A stretch of 64,000 bases of DNA, taken from assembly GCA_019119595.1 (NCBI GenBank), contig DWWS01000044.1, positions 62,001 to 126,000 of the forward strand, read 5' to 3'. The DNA is from Candidatus Eisenbergiella merdavium (GTDB taxonomy: Bacteria; Bacillota; Clostridia; Lachnospirales; Lachnospiraceae). Both the position numbers and the translations under genes were made by a program. Shown piece by piece: positions 41,970-50,233 of this stretch. The notes below the pieces were generated by a model. It saw only the letters and a list, made by a program, of their open reading frames with translations, was not told the DNA's origin and did no database searches. The number at the start of each line of letters is the position of its first letter. The first letter of the stretch is position 1.

Positions 41970-43058
41970 TTACCGTTTGATATCGTAATTCATATCCATC
42001 AGGTTGCGGATGCTCTTCGCGTCGTCGGTGATGTTCGCGTCGCCGTGAATGGTATGCTTCAGCACGCTGCTCGCCACCGCGAAATTGATCATGTCCATGG
42101 CCTTGTAATGGTGCATCATGGCATAGATCAGGCCGCTGGCAAATGCGTCGCCGCCTCCTACCCGATCCAGGATATTGAAGGTAAAAAGCTTGCTTTCAAA
42201 GGTATGGCCTTCATACCACATGAACGCCTTCAGACTGTTTTCGCTTCCGCTGTGCACATAGCGCACATGGCGGGCGATGCATTTCAGGTTGGGATAGCGG
42301 GCGATGAACGCCTGGAAGATTTCGTCCTGCTGTTCGTAGGTGGGCTGCATGGGAACGCCGTCCTTATAGTCTCCCTTGCTGTGGTCGTTTTCGTCCCGCC
42401 AGAGGTGGTACGGCTCGATGCCCGAAAGCACGTCAACATAGGGAAGGCATTCCGTACAGAAATCCCTGGCCTCCTCCCAGCTCCAGAGCGCGCTTCTGAA
42501 ATTCCCGTCAAAGCTGACTGTCATGCCCAGTTCCTTGGCTGTTTTCAGGCTGTCAAGGATCAGCTTCCGGCAGTTTTCCCCAAGGGCAGGTGTGATCCCG
42601 CTTAAATGCAGCCAGTCGAAGCCCTCCAGCAGCGCCTTCAGATCTACGTTGCTGAAGTCGTATTCCGTGATGGCGCTGTGCTTCCGGTCATAGGTGACCT
42701 TGCTGGCACGGATGCCGTAGCCAGTTTCCAGATAATAGGTGCCAAGCCGGTGGGTCGGCGTTTCCTCCGGCGTGCTCAGGATTACCGGCGTACAGTGCAC
42801 ATCGTTGCTGCGCAGCATGCGGATGGCGCTCTTGCCGATGCTGTTGTTGGGAACCACGGTGAAAAAGGTGCTGTCGATGCCGAGGTTGGCAAGCGCAAGG
42901 GCGATGTTGGCCTCGCTTCCGCCATAGCTGGCCTCAAAGCTGCTGGCCATTCGGATCTTTTCATAGTTTGGCGGCGTCAGACGGAGCATGATCTCTCCGA
43001 TGGTGAAAAATTTCTGCGGACTGTTGACATTTTGCAGCAAAGGATTAAAGTTTTCCAT
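41970..43058 (-). CDS. 2-keto-3-deoxygluconate kinase (PfkB family)
   Basis: 362 aa. A PfkB start 'FFTIGEIMLRLTPPNYEKI' with the 'YGGSEANIALALANLGI' glycine motif, and the C-terminal anion-hole signature 'NILDRVGGGDAFASGLIYAM' with the catalytic Asp. KDG kinases phosphorylate the end product of galacturonate/pectin and glucuronate breakdown. This fits the rhamnosidase, unsaturated glycuronyl hydrolase and galacturonidase genes in the window. It is monocistronic with a strong promoter, and the aldolase is not here. Fructokinase is the alternative; the long 362-aa form with 'GTYYLETGYGIRASKVTYDR' favours KdgK. Confidence 0.85.
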   Translation of the reverse strand: MENFNPLLQNVNSPQKFFTIGEIMLRLTPPNYEKIRMASSFEASYGGSEANIALALANLGIDSTFFTVVPNNSIGKSAIRMLRSNDVHCTPVILSTPEETPTHRLGTYYLETGYGIRASKVTYDRKHSAITEYDFSNVDLKALLEGFDWLHLSGITPALGENCRKLILDSLKTAKELGMTVSFDGNFRSALWSWEEARDFCTECLPYVDVLSGIEPYHLWRDENDHSKGDYKDGVPMQPTYEQQDEIFQAFIARYPNLKCIARHVRYVHSGSENSLKAFMWYEGHTFESKLFTFNILDRVGGGDAFASGLIYAMMHHYKAMDMINFAVASSVLKHTIHGDANITDDAKSIRNLMDMNYDIKR

Positions 43059-43102
43059 AGCCCCTCCTTATTGTCAGAATATTTTTAAAACAGAAGAAAA
43101 TT

Positions 43103-43144
43103 AATTGATAATTCAATTGTACCAGAGACGCCGCGGGAAGTCAA
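43103..43144 (-). promoter_or_regulatory. KDG kinase promoter with overlapping palindrome
   Basis: On the minus strand, TTGACT (43144-43139), 17 bp and TACAAT (43121-43116), with TGG as an extended -10. AATTGA-TAAT-TCAATT (43103-43118) overlaps the -10 box and start site, a likely repressor site. Confidence 0.8.
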
Positions 43145-43163
43145 AGCTTCTGTGCAGCGCTCC

Positions 43164-43223
43164 GCATATCTGTTGGAACAGGGTTGCATATCTGTTGACT
43201 GTATGCGGGATAACGGGTAGAAT
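43164..43223 (+). promoter_or_regulatory. MATE gene promoter with a 12-bp direct repeat
   Basis: TTGACT (43195-43200), 17 bp and TAGAAT (43218-43223). GCATATCTGTTG occurs at 43164-43175 and 43186-43197, exactly 22 bp apart, the second covering the -35 box. This is an arrangement suited to an activator bound on one face of the helix. Confidence 0.75.
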
Positions 43224-43341
43224 ACATGTCAGAACGGCTTCCCCGCAAAGGCCGGGATGCGCGGGGCGGGATGCCTGCTCTGTCCGGCGTGCCTCAGGAG
43301 GCATATAGCATATAAAAAGAAACAAAGGAAGTAAAAGCAGG

Positions 43342-44754
43342 TTGAACAGGGTACGAACCTATTATCAGCAAAATAAGGCAATTTTTCAGACAATTTTTTA
43401 CCTGTCCTGGCCTGCGGTGGTGGAGCAGGCCCTTCAGACGCTGGTGCAGTACATCGACACGGCCATGGTGGGCAGGCTGGGCGCGCATGCTTCGGCAGCC
43501 GTTGGGCTGACCGGGACCATGACCTGGCTGGTGAACGCCCCTCTTTTTGCCATGGGAATCGGCGTGCTTTCCAGCATCGCGGAATCCGTGGGCGCCGGGG
43601 AAAAGGAGAAGGCCAGACAGTATGGCATTCAGTCCCTGTATTTCGCGGCGGCGCTTGGACTTTTTCTGGGCGCTCTCATGGTGGGGATCAGCCCCTTTCT
43701 GCCCCGGTGGCTGGGGGCGGAGCCTCAGCTGTACCGGGACGCCTCTCTGTATTTCGGCATCATCTGCGCGCCCATGCTCTTCCGGGCCTTTTCCATCATT
43801 CTGGCGAGCGTCATGCGCGGAGCGGGCGATACCAGAAGCCCAATGAGAGCAAATCTGCTGATGAACCTGACCAATCTGATCCTGAATTTTTTTCTGATCT
43901 ATGATACCAGGGCTGTAAGCCTGGGAGGGCTGACGGTGGGTATTCCCGGAGCAGGGCTCGGTGTTGTGGGAGCGGCTGTGGGAACGGCGGTGTCCTACTG
44001 CGCGGGCGGCGTTTTCATGGCTGTGGTGTACTGGAAAAATCCGCTCCTTTCCCCAAAAGGCTGTTCTCTTCGCTTTGAACGGACGCTTGCCGCCAAGTGC
44101 CTCCGGATCGGCGCGCCGGTGGCGCTGGAGCGCATCAGCGCCTGTCTGGGGCAGGTGGTGTTTACCTCCCTCGTTACGAGGCTTGGCACCCTGGCCCTTG
44201 CCACCCATTCCATCGCCATCACTGCGGAGCAGGCTTTCTATATCCCCGGCTACGGCATGCAGGCGGCCGCCTCCACCATGGCGGGAAATGCGCTTGGAAA
44301 AAGGGACGAGCGGGAATTCCGACAGGTGACCAAGACCGTGGCGGCCATCGCCGTTTTTCTGATGACCGTTACCGGCGCGCTGCTGTTTGCCTTCCCCGGC
44401 GGGATGATGTCTCTGTTTACGGAGGATGCGCAGGTCATCGCGGGAGGCGTCCTGGTGCTTCGGATCGTTGCCGTTTCCGAACCCATGTTCGCGGCGCTGA
44501 TCATTTTTGAAGGCGTGTTCAACGGCATCGGAGACACAAGGGCGGCCTTTGTGTTTTCCCTGATCTCCATGTGGGGCGTGCGCATTGCCGGAACCTGTCT
44601 CTGCGTGCTTGTGCTTCACGCCGGGCTGGAGCTGGTCTGGGTATGCATGGTGGCGGACAATGTGACCCGCTGCCTGCTTCTGGGACATCGTTTCCGCAGG
44701 GGATCCTGGAAAAAGAGATTTGCGCGGGAGGCCGCCGCAGCGCCGTCCCCCTGA
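43342..44754 (+). CDS. MATE-family efflux transporter
   Basis: 470 aa with twelve predicted helices in two MatE halves. The typical opening is 'LSWPAVVEQALQTLVQYIDT', with 'GDTRSPMRANLLMNLTNLIL' in the middle and 'GIGDTRAAFVFSLISMWGVR' near the end. MATE proteins export drugs or metabolites using Na+ or H+ gradients. The start is TTG 43342 behind AAAGGA at a rather wide spacing, so it is slightly uncertain. It has its own promoter with a direct-repeat element. Confidence 0.9.
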   Translation: MNRVRTYYQQNKAIFQTIFYLSWPAVVEQALQTLVQYIDTAMVGRLGAHASAAVGLTGTMTWLVNAPLFAMGIGVLSSIAESVGAGEKEKARQYGIQSLYFAAALGLFLGALMVGISPFLPRWLGAEPQLYRDASLYFGIICAPMLFRAFSIILASVMRGAGDTRSPMRANLLMNLTNLILNFFLIYDTRAVSLGGLTVGIPGAGLGVVGAAVGTAVSYCAGGVFMAVVYWKNPLLSPKGCSLRFERTLAAKCLRIGAPVALERISACLGQVVFTSLVTRLGTLALATHSIAITAEQAFYIPGYGMQAAASTMAGNALGKRDEREFRQVTKTVAAIAVFLMTVTGALLFAFPGGMMSLFTEDAQVIAGGVLVLRIVAVSEPMFAALIIFEGVFNGIGDTRAAFVFSLISMWGVRIAGTCLCVLVLHAGLELVWVCMVADNVTRCLLLGHRFRRGSWKKRFAREAAAAPSP

Positions 44755-44849
44755 TCCGGCCCGCGGATTTTGGCGAAGAGGTTCTGAGCGGAAGGAAATA
44801 AATAAAAATATAGAAAGAGGCCGTCGAAGCGGCGGCTGCAGGATGAGCT

Positions 44850-47030
44850 ATGGTACAGAAGGAAAAGCTGGCGCAGTTTTATTTTAACCAGTACAGAGAC
44901 TGGTCCAGGGCATTTAAAAAGAGAAACAATGACGGAAAAAAGACCTACGAGCAGAGGATCGATAAGCTGCTGGAGGAAATGAAGGCTCCCAGAAACCGCA
45001 TTTCTCAGGCCCATCTGGAGGAATTTCACAGACAGCTTCGCAACGTGGCCTACTTTGCCTTTCGCGAGGAAAACCGGTTTGCCATCATGAAGATCCGCGA
45101 CCTGCTTCTGGAGGAACTGGTCCGCCTGGATCTGGGCAGCATGCGCCCGGAGGATCAGGAGCTTCTCACGGCCCGTTTCCTGGATTATCTGCGGGAGGAA
45201 AAGCCCTATGAGATCTGCCAGCGCACCATCGGCAGGCTTGCGGCAAGCTATGCGGGAGCGGGTATCCGAAGCCAGATCATAGACATGGTTCCCGCCCGGC
45301 CCGAAACGGAATTCCAGCAGACCCGGCAGATGAACCGTCATTTTGTGCTCCACATCGGCCCCACCAACTGCGGCAAGACCTTTCAGGCCCTGGAGCGCCT
45401 GCGGCGGGCGGAGACCGGCGTGTATCTGGGGCCTCTGCGCCTGCTTGCTCTGGAGGTTTATGAAAAGATCAAGGACGCCGGGATCCCCTGCACCATGCTC
45501 ACCGGAGAGGAGCGCATCTATGAGGACAACAGCCGGATCACCTCCTCCACCGTGGAAATGCTGGACATCGATCAGAAATACGAGGTGGCCGTCATTGACG
45601 AGGCGCAGATGATCGCGGATCCCGACCGGGGACATTCCTGGACCAGGGCCATTCTGGGCGTGCAGGCCCAGGAGATCCATGTGTGCATGAGCCCCTCCGC
45701 GGAGAAGGTGGTCACCCACCTGATCTCGCTGTGCGAGGACACATATGAGATCCACCGCTATGAGCGGAAAACCGCTCTGCTGTGCGAGGAGGCTCCCGTC
45801 CGTTTCCCGGAGGACGTGCAGGAGGGCGACGCGCTGATCGTTTTTACCAAGCGGGCCGTTCTGGACATTGCGGGCCGTCTGGAGAGAAGCGGACTGCGGG
45901 CCAGTGTCATCTACGGAAGCCTGCCCCCGGAGATCCGCCGCAGGCAGATCCGCCTGTTTTCCAGCCATCAGACCCGTGTGGTGGTCTCCACCGACGCCAT
46001 CGGCATGGGGCTGAACCTTCCCGTGAAACGGATCGTTTTTGTGCAGACGGATAAATTCGACGGAAGCCGAACCCGCCCCTTAAAGATCTCGGAAATCCGC
46101 CAGATCGCCGGCCGCGCCGGCCGCTTCGGCATCTATGATACCGGATATGTGAGCGCGGTGGGGGAGGAAGGGCTGGAATTTATCCGCGCCCATTTCAGTG
46201 AGCCTGAGCCGGAGATCAGCCATGTGAGTCTGGGATTCCCGCAGGTGCTTCTTGACATGGACGAGCCCCTTGACGCCGTCCTGAAAATCTGGAAGAGCGT
46301 GGAGACCCCGCCGCCCTTTGAGAAGGTCAGCATAGAGGAGGTGCTGTTCCTCTATGAAAAGGCGTATAAGGACCGGAAGGAGATCGACGGCTTTGAGGAC
46401 AAGCACATGCTCTACCGCATGCTGACCTGCTCTCTGGATATCAAAAACCGGGATATCGTGGATCTGTGGCTTTATTATTGCAAAACCTATACGGCCGACG
46501 TGTCTCTGCATTTCCCCTCCCTGATGATGTGCAGCGACAACGGCCTGATGAAATACGAGACCTTTTATAAAATGCTGGATCTCTACTACCAGTTTTCCAT
46601 CCGTCTCGGCAAGGAGATCGACACGGAACGCCTGTCTGCGGAGCGGGAAAAAACGGAAGAGACCATCATGCGCTACCTGACGAAGGATAAAAAGGATTAC
46701 ATCCGCAAGTGCCAGTATTGCGGAGCCCTGCTGCCGCTGGGAGCTCAGAGCCGCATCTGCGACAGCTGCTATGCGCAGATGAAGGGAAACAGGAGTCTTT
46801 TTGCCCGCCGGAAAGGGAGCGGAAGGGCTGACGCAGGAAAGAAGGGGACAGGGAAGAAGGATACAGGGAAGAAGGGGACAGAGAAGAAGGACGCGGTAAG
46901 CGCAAGCACCGGTTCCTCCGGAAAGCGCAGGCGCAGACGCAGGCGGCCGGGAAGAAACCGGAAAAATGTGCAGAGCGGCACAGGAACACCGACAGGAACA
47001 CCAGGAGGAGCGTCGGCAGGAACGGAATGA
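44850..47030 (+). CDS. Suv3-like superfamily 2 RNA helicase with basic repeat tail
   Basis: 726 aa. The helicase core has Walker A 'HIGPTNCGKT' (near 170), a DEAQ-form motif II 'VIDEAQMI' (near 250), 'VVVSTDAIGMGLNLPVKRIV' and 'QIAGRAGRFG'. This pattern matches Suv3, the mitochondrial degradosome helicase, rather than common bacterial DEAD-box proteins. A zinc-ribbon-like 'CQYCGALLPLGAQSRICDSC' follows, then a Lys/Arg/Gly-rich tail with four copies of a 15-bp coding repeat (46838-46895) and a run of seven Arg. The tail likely binds RNA. It would remodel RNA for decay or ribosome work. Confidence 0.85.
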   Translation: MVQKEKLAQFYFNQYRDWSRAFKKRNNDGKKTYEQRIDKLLEEMKAPRNRISQAHLEEFHRQLRNVAYFAFREENRFAIMKIRDLLLEELVRLDLGSMRPEDQELLTARFLDYLREEKPYEICQRTIGRLAASYAGAGIRSQIIDMVPARPETEFQQTRQMNRHFVLHIGPTNCGKTFQALERLRRAETGVYLGPLRLLALEVYEKIKDAGIPCTMLTGEERIYEDNSRITSSTVEMLDIDQKYEVAVIDEAQMIADPDRGHSWTRAILGVQAQEIHVCMSPSAEKVVTHLISLCEDTYEIHRYERKTALLCEEAPVRFPEDVQEGDALIVFTKRAVLDIAGRLERSGLRASVIYGSLPPEIRRRQIRLFSSHQTRVVVSTDAIGMGLNLPVKRIVFVQTDKFDGSRTRPLKISEIRQIAGRAGRFGIYDTGYVSAVGEEGLEFIRAHFSEPEPEISHVSLGFPQVLLDMDEPLDAVLKIWKSVETPPPFEKVSIEEVLFLYEKAYKDRKEIDGFEDKHMLYRMLTCSLDIKNRDIVDLWLYYCKTYTADVSLHFPSLMMCSDNGLMKYETFYKMLDLYYQFSIRLGKEIDTERLSAEREKTEETIMRYLTKDKKDYIRKCQYCGALLPLGAQSRICDSCYAQMKGNRSLFARRKGSGRADAGKKGTGKKDTGKKGTEKKDAVSASTGSSGKRRRRRRRPGRNRKNVQSGTGTPTGTPGGASAGTE

Positions 47031-47065
47031 GAAGAGTGGGAAGCTGTTTGAGAAAGGACGCAAGG

Positions 47066-47398
47066 ATGAAACAGGAAACCATCGATCAGATAATAAAATT
47101 CAGAGACGAACGCAACTGGAAGCAGTTTCATACCCCGAAGGATCTTGCCATTTCCATCAGCCTGGAGGCTTCTGAGCTTCTGGAGGTCTTTCAGTGGAGC
47201 AGGGAAGACGTCTGGTGCGGGGAAAAAATGGAAAGCATGCGGGAAGAGCTGGCAGACGTGCTGATCTACGCCGTCATGATGGCGGATACCTGCGGCATGG
47301 ATCTGGACGAGATCATTCAGGAAAAGATCCGGAAAAACGCGGAGAAATACCCGGTGGAGAAGGCGAGAAACCATAAGGAAAAGTATACGCAGCTTTGA
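47066..47398 (+). CDS. MazG-like nucleotide pyrophosphohydrolase
   Basis: 110 aa, all-alpha NTP-PPase fold: 'FRDERNWKQFHTPKDLAISI', 'LEASELLEVFQW' (metal-binding ExxE) and 'EELADVLIYAVMMAD' (second ExxD). Members such as RS21-C6/dCTPase hydrolyse noncanonical or dCTP-type nucleotides. The start at 47066 fits the family N-terminus behind AAAGGA. ATG 47027, overlapping the helicase stop, is possible but adds an atypical extension. It is cotranscribed with the helicase gene. Confidence 0.88.
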   Translation: MKQETIDQIIKFRDERNWKQFHTPKDLAISISLEASELLEVFQWSREDVWCGEKMESMREELADVLIYAVMMADTCGMDLDEIIQEKIRKNAEKYPVEKARNHKEKYTQL

Positions 47399-47500
47399 GG
47401 ACGGCAGCGGATACGGTGGAATCTTTATTGGAACTTTCCGACCTACAACCGCAGGAATGAAAGCCGGAGAAAGTTTCCTGAAAATGTGCTGAAAAACTGA

Positions 47501-47531
47501 TTGACTCCTACCTTACGTCATAGCTTATGCT
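47501..47531 (+). promoter_or_regulatory. MerR-type promoter with 19-bp spacer
   Basis: TTGACT (47501-47506) and TATGCT (47526-47531) are separated by 19 bp, the overlong spacing that MerR-family activators untwist. The regulator gene follows at 47600, so autoactivation is likely. A small hairpin (47556-47577) lies in the leader. Confidence 0.75.
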
Positions 47532-47599
47532 GTATTTACACGGAAAGAGCCGGTGCGACGCAATTCGTCTTGCGTCGGCCGGGTAAGGAGGAAAGTCCA

Positions 47600-48349
47600 A
47601 TGATGACGGTAAAAGAAGTGAGCAGGCTGACAGGGGTGAGCGTACGCACCCTGCAGTATTATGACAGGATCGGGCTTCTGCACCCCGCCGGATATACGCA
47701 ATCCGGCTACCGGCTGTATGACGATGCGGCTCTGGAAACCCTGCAGCAGATCCTTTTATTCCGTGAACTGGAATTTCCCTTAAAACAGATCAGCCGGATC
47801 ATTCATGCTCCTGATTTTGACAGAAACAGGGCCCTGGAGCAGCAGATCACCATGCTGCAGCTGAAGAAGGAGCATCTGGAAAATCTGATTCTGTTCGCCC
47901 GTGGAATACAACTGACAGGAGTGAAAAATATGGATTTTAAAGCGTTTGACAAAAGCAGGCTCGACGAATACGCCGAACAGGCCAGAAAGCAGTGGGGACA
48001 GACCGCTGCCTGGCAGGAATTTGAAGAGAAAAGCAAGGGCAGAAACGACGAGGCGGAAAAAGCCGCCGCTGCGGGCCTGATGCTCATTTTAGAGGATATC
48101 GGGAAACAGAAGAGACAGGGACTGTCCGCAAAAGCGCCGGAGGTGCAGGCCCTGGTAAAGCGTCTGCAGAATTACATCACGGAGCATTATTATCACTGCA
48201 CGCCGGAGATCCTGTCCGGACTGGGGAAAATGTACGCGGGCGGAGGAGATTTTACGGTGAATATTGATCAGGCCTGCGGAGAAGGAACGGCGGTGTTCGC
48301 GGGAGAGGCGATCGCAGCTTATTGTAAAGATGAGGCGGGAAAAGAGTGA
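47600..48349 (+). CDS. TipA-like MerR-family regulator
   Basis: 249 aa. The N-terminal MerR domain 'MTVKEVSRLTGVSVRTLQYY' and 'YRLYDDAALETLQQILLFREL' is followed by a coiled coil (about 75-110) and a C-terminal TipAS-like domain (140-245, 'ALVKRLQNYITEHYYHCTPE', 'GMYAGGGDFTVNIDQACGEG'). TipAS domains bind thiopeptide-like or other bulky drugs and trigger multidrug responses. GGAGG at 47588 sets the start. Its own promoter has the 19-bp MerR spacing. Confidence 0.92.
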   Translation: MMTVKEVSRLTGVSVRTLQYYDRIGLLHPAGYTQSGYRLYDDAALETLQQILLFRELEFPLKQISRIIHAPDFDRNRALEQQITMLQLKKEHLENLILFARGIQLTGVKNMDFKAFDKSRLDEYAEQARKQWGQTAAWQEFEEKSKGRNDEAEKAAAAGLMLILEDIGKQKRQGLSAKAPEVQALVKRLQNYITEHYYHCTPEILSGLGKMYAGGGDFTVNIDQACGEGTAVFAGEAIAAYCKDEAGKE

Positions 48350-48401
48350 GGAGAAGTCCGAAAGCGGAAGGACAGCAATTAATAGGATAGAATAATGAGC
48401 G

Positions 48402-48437
48402 TGAGAAGCGTTCTGCCGGATGGTGGGGCGCTTCTCA
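48402..48437. repeat. Inverted repeat after the TipA-like gene
   Basis: TGAGAAGCG and CGCTTCTCA, 18-nt loop, no T tract. It is possibly a 3' structure of the upstream mRNA. Confidence 0.45.
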
Positions 48438-48467
48438 TGTACAGAAAATAAATGATTGGCGGAAGTG

Positions 48468-48516
48468 TTGACAGGATACTTGTAAAAAAATATAATAAAA
48501 TTACCTAATGGGTAAT
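48468..48516 (+). promoter_or_regulatory. Consensus promoter and operator of the HigBA-like pair
   Basis: TTGACA-17 bp-TATAAT (48468-48496) is a perfect consensus. ATTACC-TAATG-GGTAAT (48500-48516) covers the start site, an operator expected for the antitoxin. Confidence 0.85.
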
Positions 48517-48542
48517 ATAAAAAGGAGGGATGAGAGGAGAGA

Positions 48543-48902
48543 TTGGAAATCATTTATGCGAACAATAAAATTGAGCAACAGTGTACCAATATAAAATATG
48601 CAGTAAAATTATTTGGCGGGGATAAGCAGCTGGCAGTCAGTTTGCTTGGAAGAATAAATGCTATTGAGCAGGCGGAAGTGATAAAAGATATTATTGCTAT
48701 GCCGCAATTTCATTTTCATAACCTTCAGGGGAAGATGAAAGGCTTATTTGCGATAGATGTAAAGGGGAGGCGGGATAAGTGGAGAATTATTTTGTGCCCT
48801 TTGGATACAGCAGGGAAAAGGTTTGTTCCCTGTTATATTGATCAGATTGCAGAAATAGTCAAAATAGTGGAGATTATGGAGGTGAGTGCACATTATGAGT
48901 AG
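48543..48902 (+). CDS. HigB/RelE-like toxin
   Basis: 119 aa. The RelE/ParE fold pattern is 'NIKYAVKLFGGDKQLAVSLL', 'FHNLQGKMKGLFAIDVKGRR' and 'KWRIILCPLD'. RelE-type proteins cut mRNA at the ribosome. The start is TTG 48543 behind GAGAGGAGA; no ATG is available. Toxin-first order and overlap with the antitoxin gene are typical of HigBA. AT-richer than its neighbours, consistent with horizontal acquisition. Confidence 0.85.
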   Translation: MEIIYANNKIEQQCTNIKYAVKLFGGDKQLAVSLLGRINAIEQAEVIKDIIAMPQFHFHNLQGKMKGLFAIDVKGRRDKWRIILCPLDTAGKRFVPCYIDQIAEIVKIVEIMEVSAHYE

Positions 48903-49977
48903 CTATGTGGAATATCATGATAAAATTGCATTTCATCCAGGGTATTATATTAGAGAGATTGTGGAAGAAAGCGGATTGACCCAGGAAGATTTTGCTAAGA
49001 GGCTAGGGACTACACCTAAAAATTTATGTGTTTTAATGAACGGGGATCAAAATCTATCCATTGACATTGCATCCAAGCTTTCCAGAATGCTTGGAACAAC
49101 AGTAGCCTATTGGCTGAAAATTCAGCAGGCCTATGATGAGACAATAGCAGAATTTCTTTCCGAAGAAGAATTAAAGCGGGAAAGAGAAATATTTAAGCTT
49201 TTGGATTATAAATATTTCAGGGAACATTTTGGCCTTCCGGATCTTCCGCGTAAAATTGACGAACAGATCAAAGCGGTTAGAGAATTCCTTTCGGTCTCGT
49301 CACTGACGGTATTGCAAAAGGCAGATTTGGCTGTAAGCTTCAGGAGCTATACGGAAAATCTCAGTGAATCCAATATTGTGAATGCCAACGCAATGGTGCA
49401 GATCGCAATTAATCGTACATTGAAAACAGAAGCTCCCAAATTCAATAAAAAGAAGTTTGAATCAAGTATTGAATTTGCTCTGACCCAGACTCATAATCAT
49501 GGGAGTTTTCTTCCAACGGTGCGAGAAGCCTTTGCCAAAGCAGGGGTTGTGTTGATCGTGCTTCCCAATCTGAAGAATTCAGGAATTAATGGGGCGACGA
49601 AGAAGGTAGACGGGAAGGTAATGCTGATGGTGAATGACAGAAGGCATTATGCGGATACTTTTTGGTTTACCCTGTTTCATGAAATTGGCCATATCATGAA
49701 TGGAGAATACGGCATTACATTTGGAGCCAATCAAAACCATTCAGAGGACGAAGCGGATCGATATGCGCAGAGATGTTTGATCCCTCAGGAAAAATATGAA
49801 ATATTTATTCGGGAAAACAGAGTTTTTGATGAAAAGACGATTCGGGATTTTGCGGCTTCCATAGACCGGGATCCGGGGATTGTGCTTGGACGGCTGATGA
49901 AGGATAAAGTGGTTGATTATACTGATAAGGAGCTTTCTAACAGGCTTAGAAAGAAATATACGGTAGTTATGAAATAA
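48895..49977 (+). CDS. HigA-like antitoxin with XRE domain and ImmA/IrrE metalloprotease domain
   Basis: 360 aa, far longer than plain HigA (about 100 aa). Residues 10-75 are an XRE helix-turn-helix ('IREIVEESGLTQEDFAKRLG', 'NLCVLMNGDQNLSIDIASKL'). Residues 190-330 are an ImmA/IrrE-type domain with zinc motif 'LFHEIGHIMNGE' and 'DEADRYAQRCLIP'. Such proteins can cleave repressors under stress. GGAGGTGAG precedes ATG 48895, 8 bp before the toxin stop. It likely represses the promoter at 48468 through the palindrome. Confidence 0.9.
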   Translation: MSSYVEYHDKIAFHPGYYIREIVEESGLTQEDFAKRLGTTPKNLCVLMNGDQNLSIDIASKLSRMLGTTVAYWLKIQQAYDETIAEFLSEEELKREREIFKLLDYKYFREHFGLPDLPRKIDEQIKAVREFLSVSSLTVLQKADLAVSFRSYTENLSESNIVNANAMVQIAINRTLKTEAPKFNKKKFESSIEFALTQTHNHGSFLPTVREAFAKAGVVLIVLPNLKNSGINGATKKVDGKVMLMVNDRRHYADTFWFTLFHEIGHIMNGEYGITFGANQNHSEDEADRYAQRCLIPQEKYEIFIRENRVFDEKTIRDFAASIDRDPGIVLGRLMKDKVVDYTDKELSNRLRKKYTVVMK

Positions 49978-50089
49978 TGGAGAATAGAATGCCTGCCGCC
50001 CTGGTTTACTGCAACCGGCCCGGTTCTATACAGCCGCCGCAGAACAGGTGGACTTTGCCTGTAAGATGAAAATGATTTTATATAATCCG

Positions 50090-50118
50090 TTGTCAATGCG
50101 TCGGCAAAAGAGTATACT
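50090..50118 (+). promoter_or_regulatory. Sigma-A promoter
   Basis: TTGTCA (50090-50095), 17 bp and TATACT (50113-50118), about 115 bp upstream of the gene at 50234. The rest of 49978-50233 shows no gene. Confidence 0.7.
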
Positions 50119-50233
50119 GTTGCCAGATGTTCCGGGAAGTCTGCTTTATGAAGAAATGCGGCCGGTTTAGTGTCTGTGCGGCCTCGGCAGATTGGTGCCG
50201 GAGAAAAATGTCTGAAAAGAGGAGAAAAACGGA

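Noticed and set aside
43280-43293. TGCCTC/GAGGCA hairpin in the MATE leader
   Set aside because: Short stem with a two-base loop, no T tract and not overlapping the ribosome site; probably incidental.
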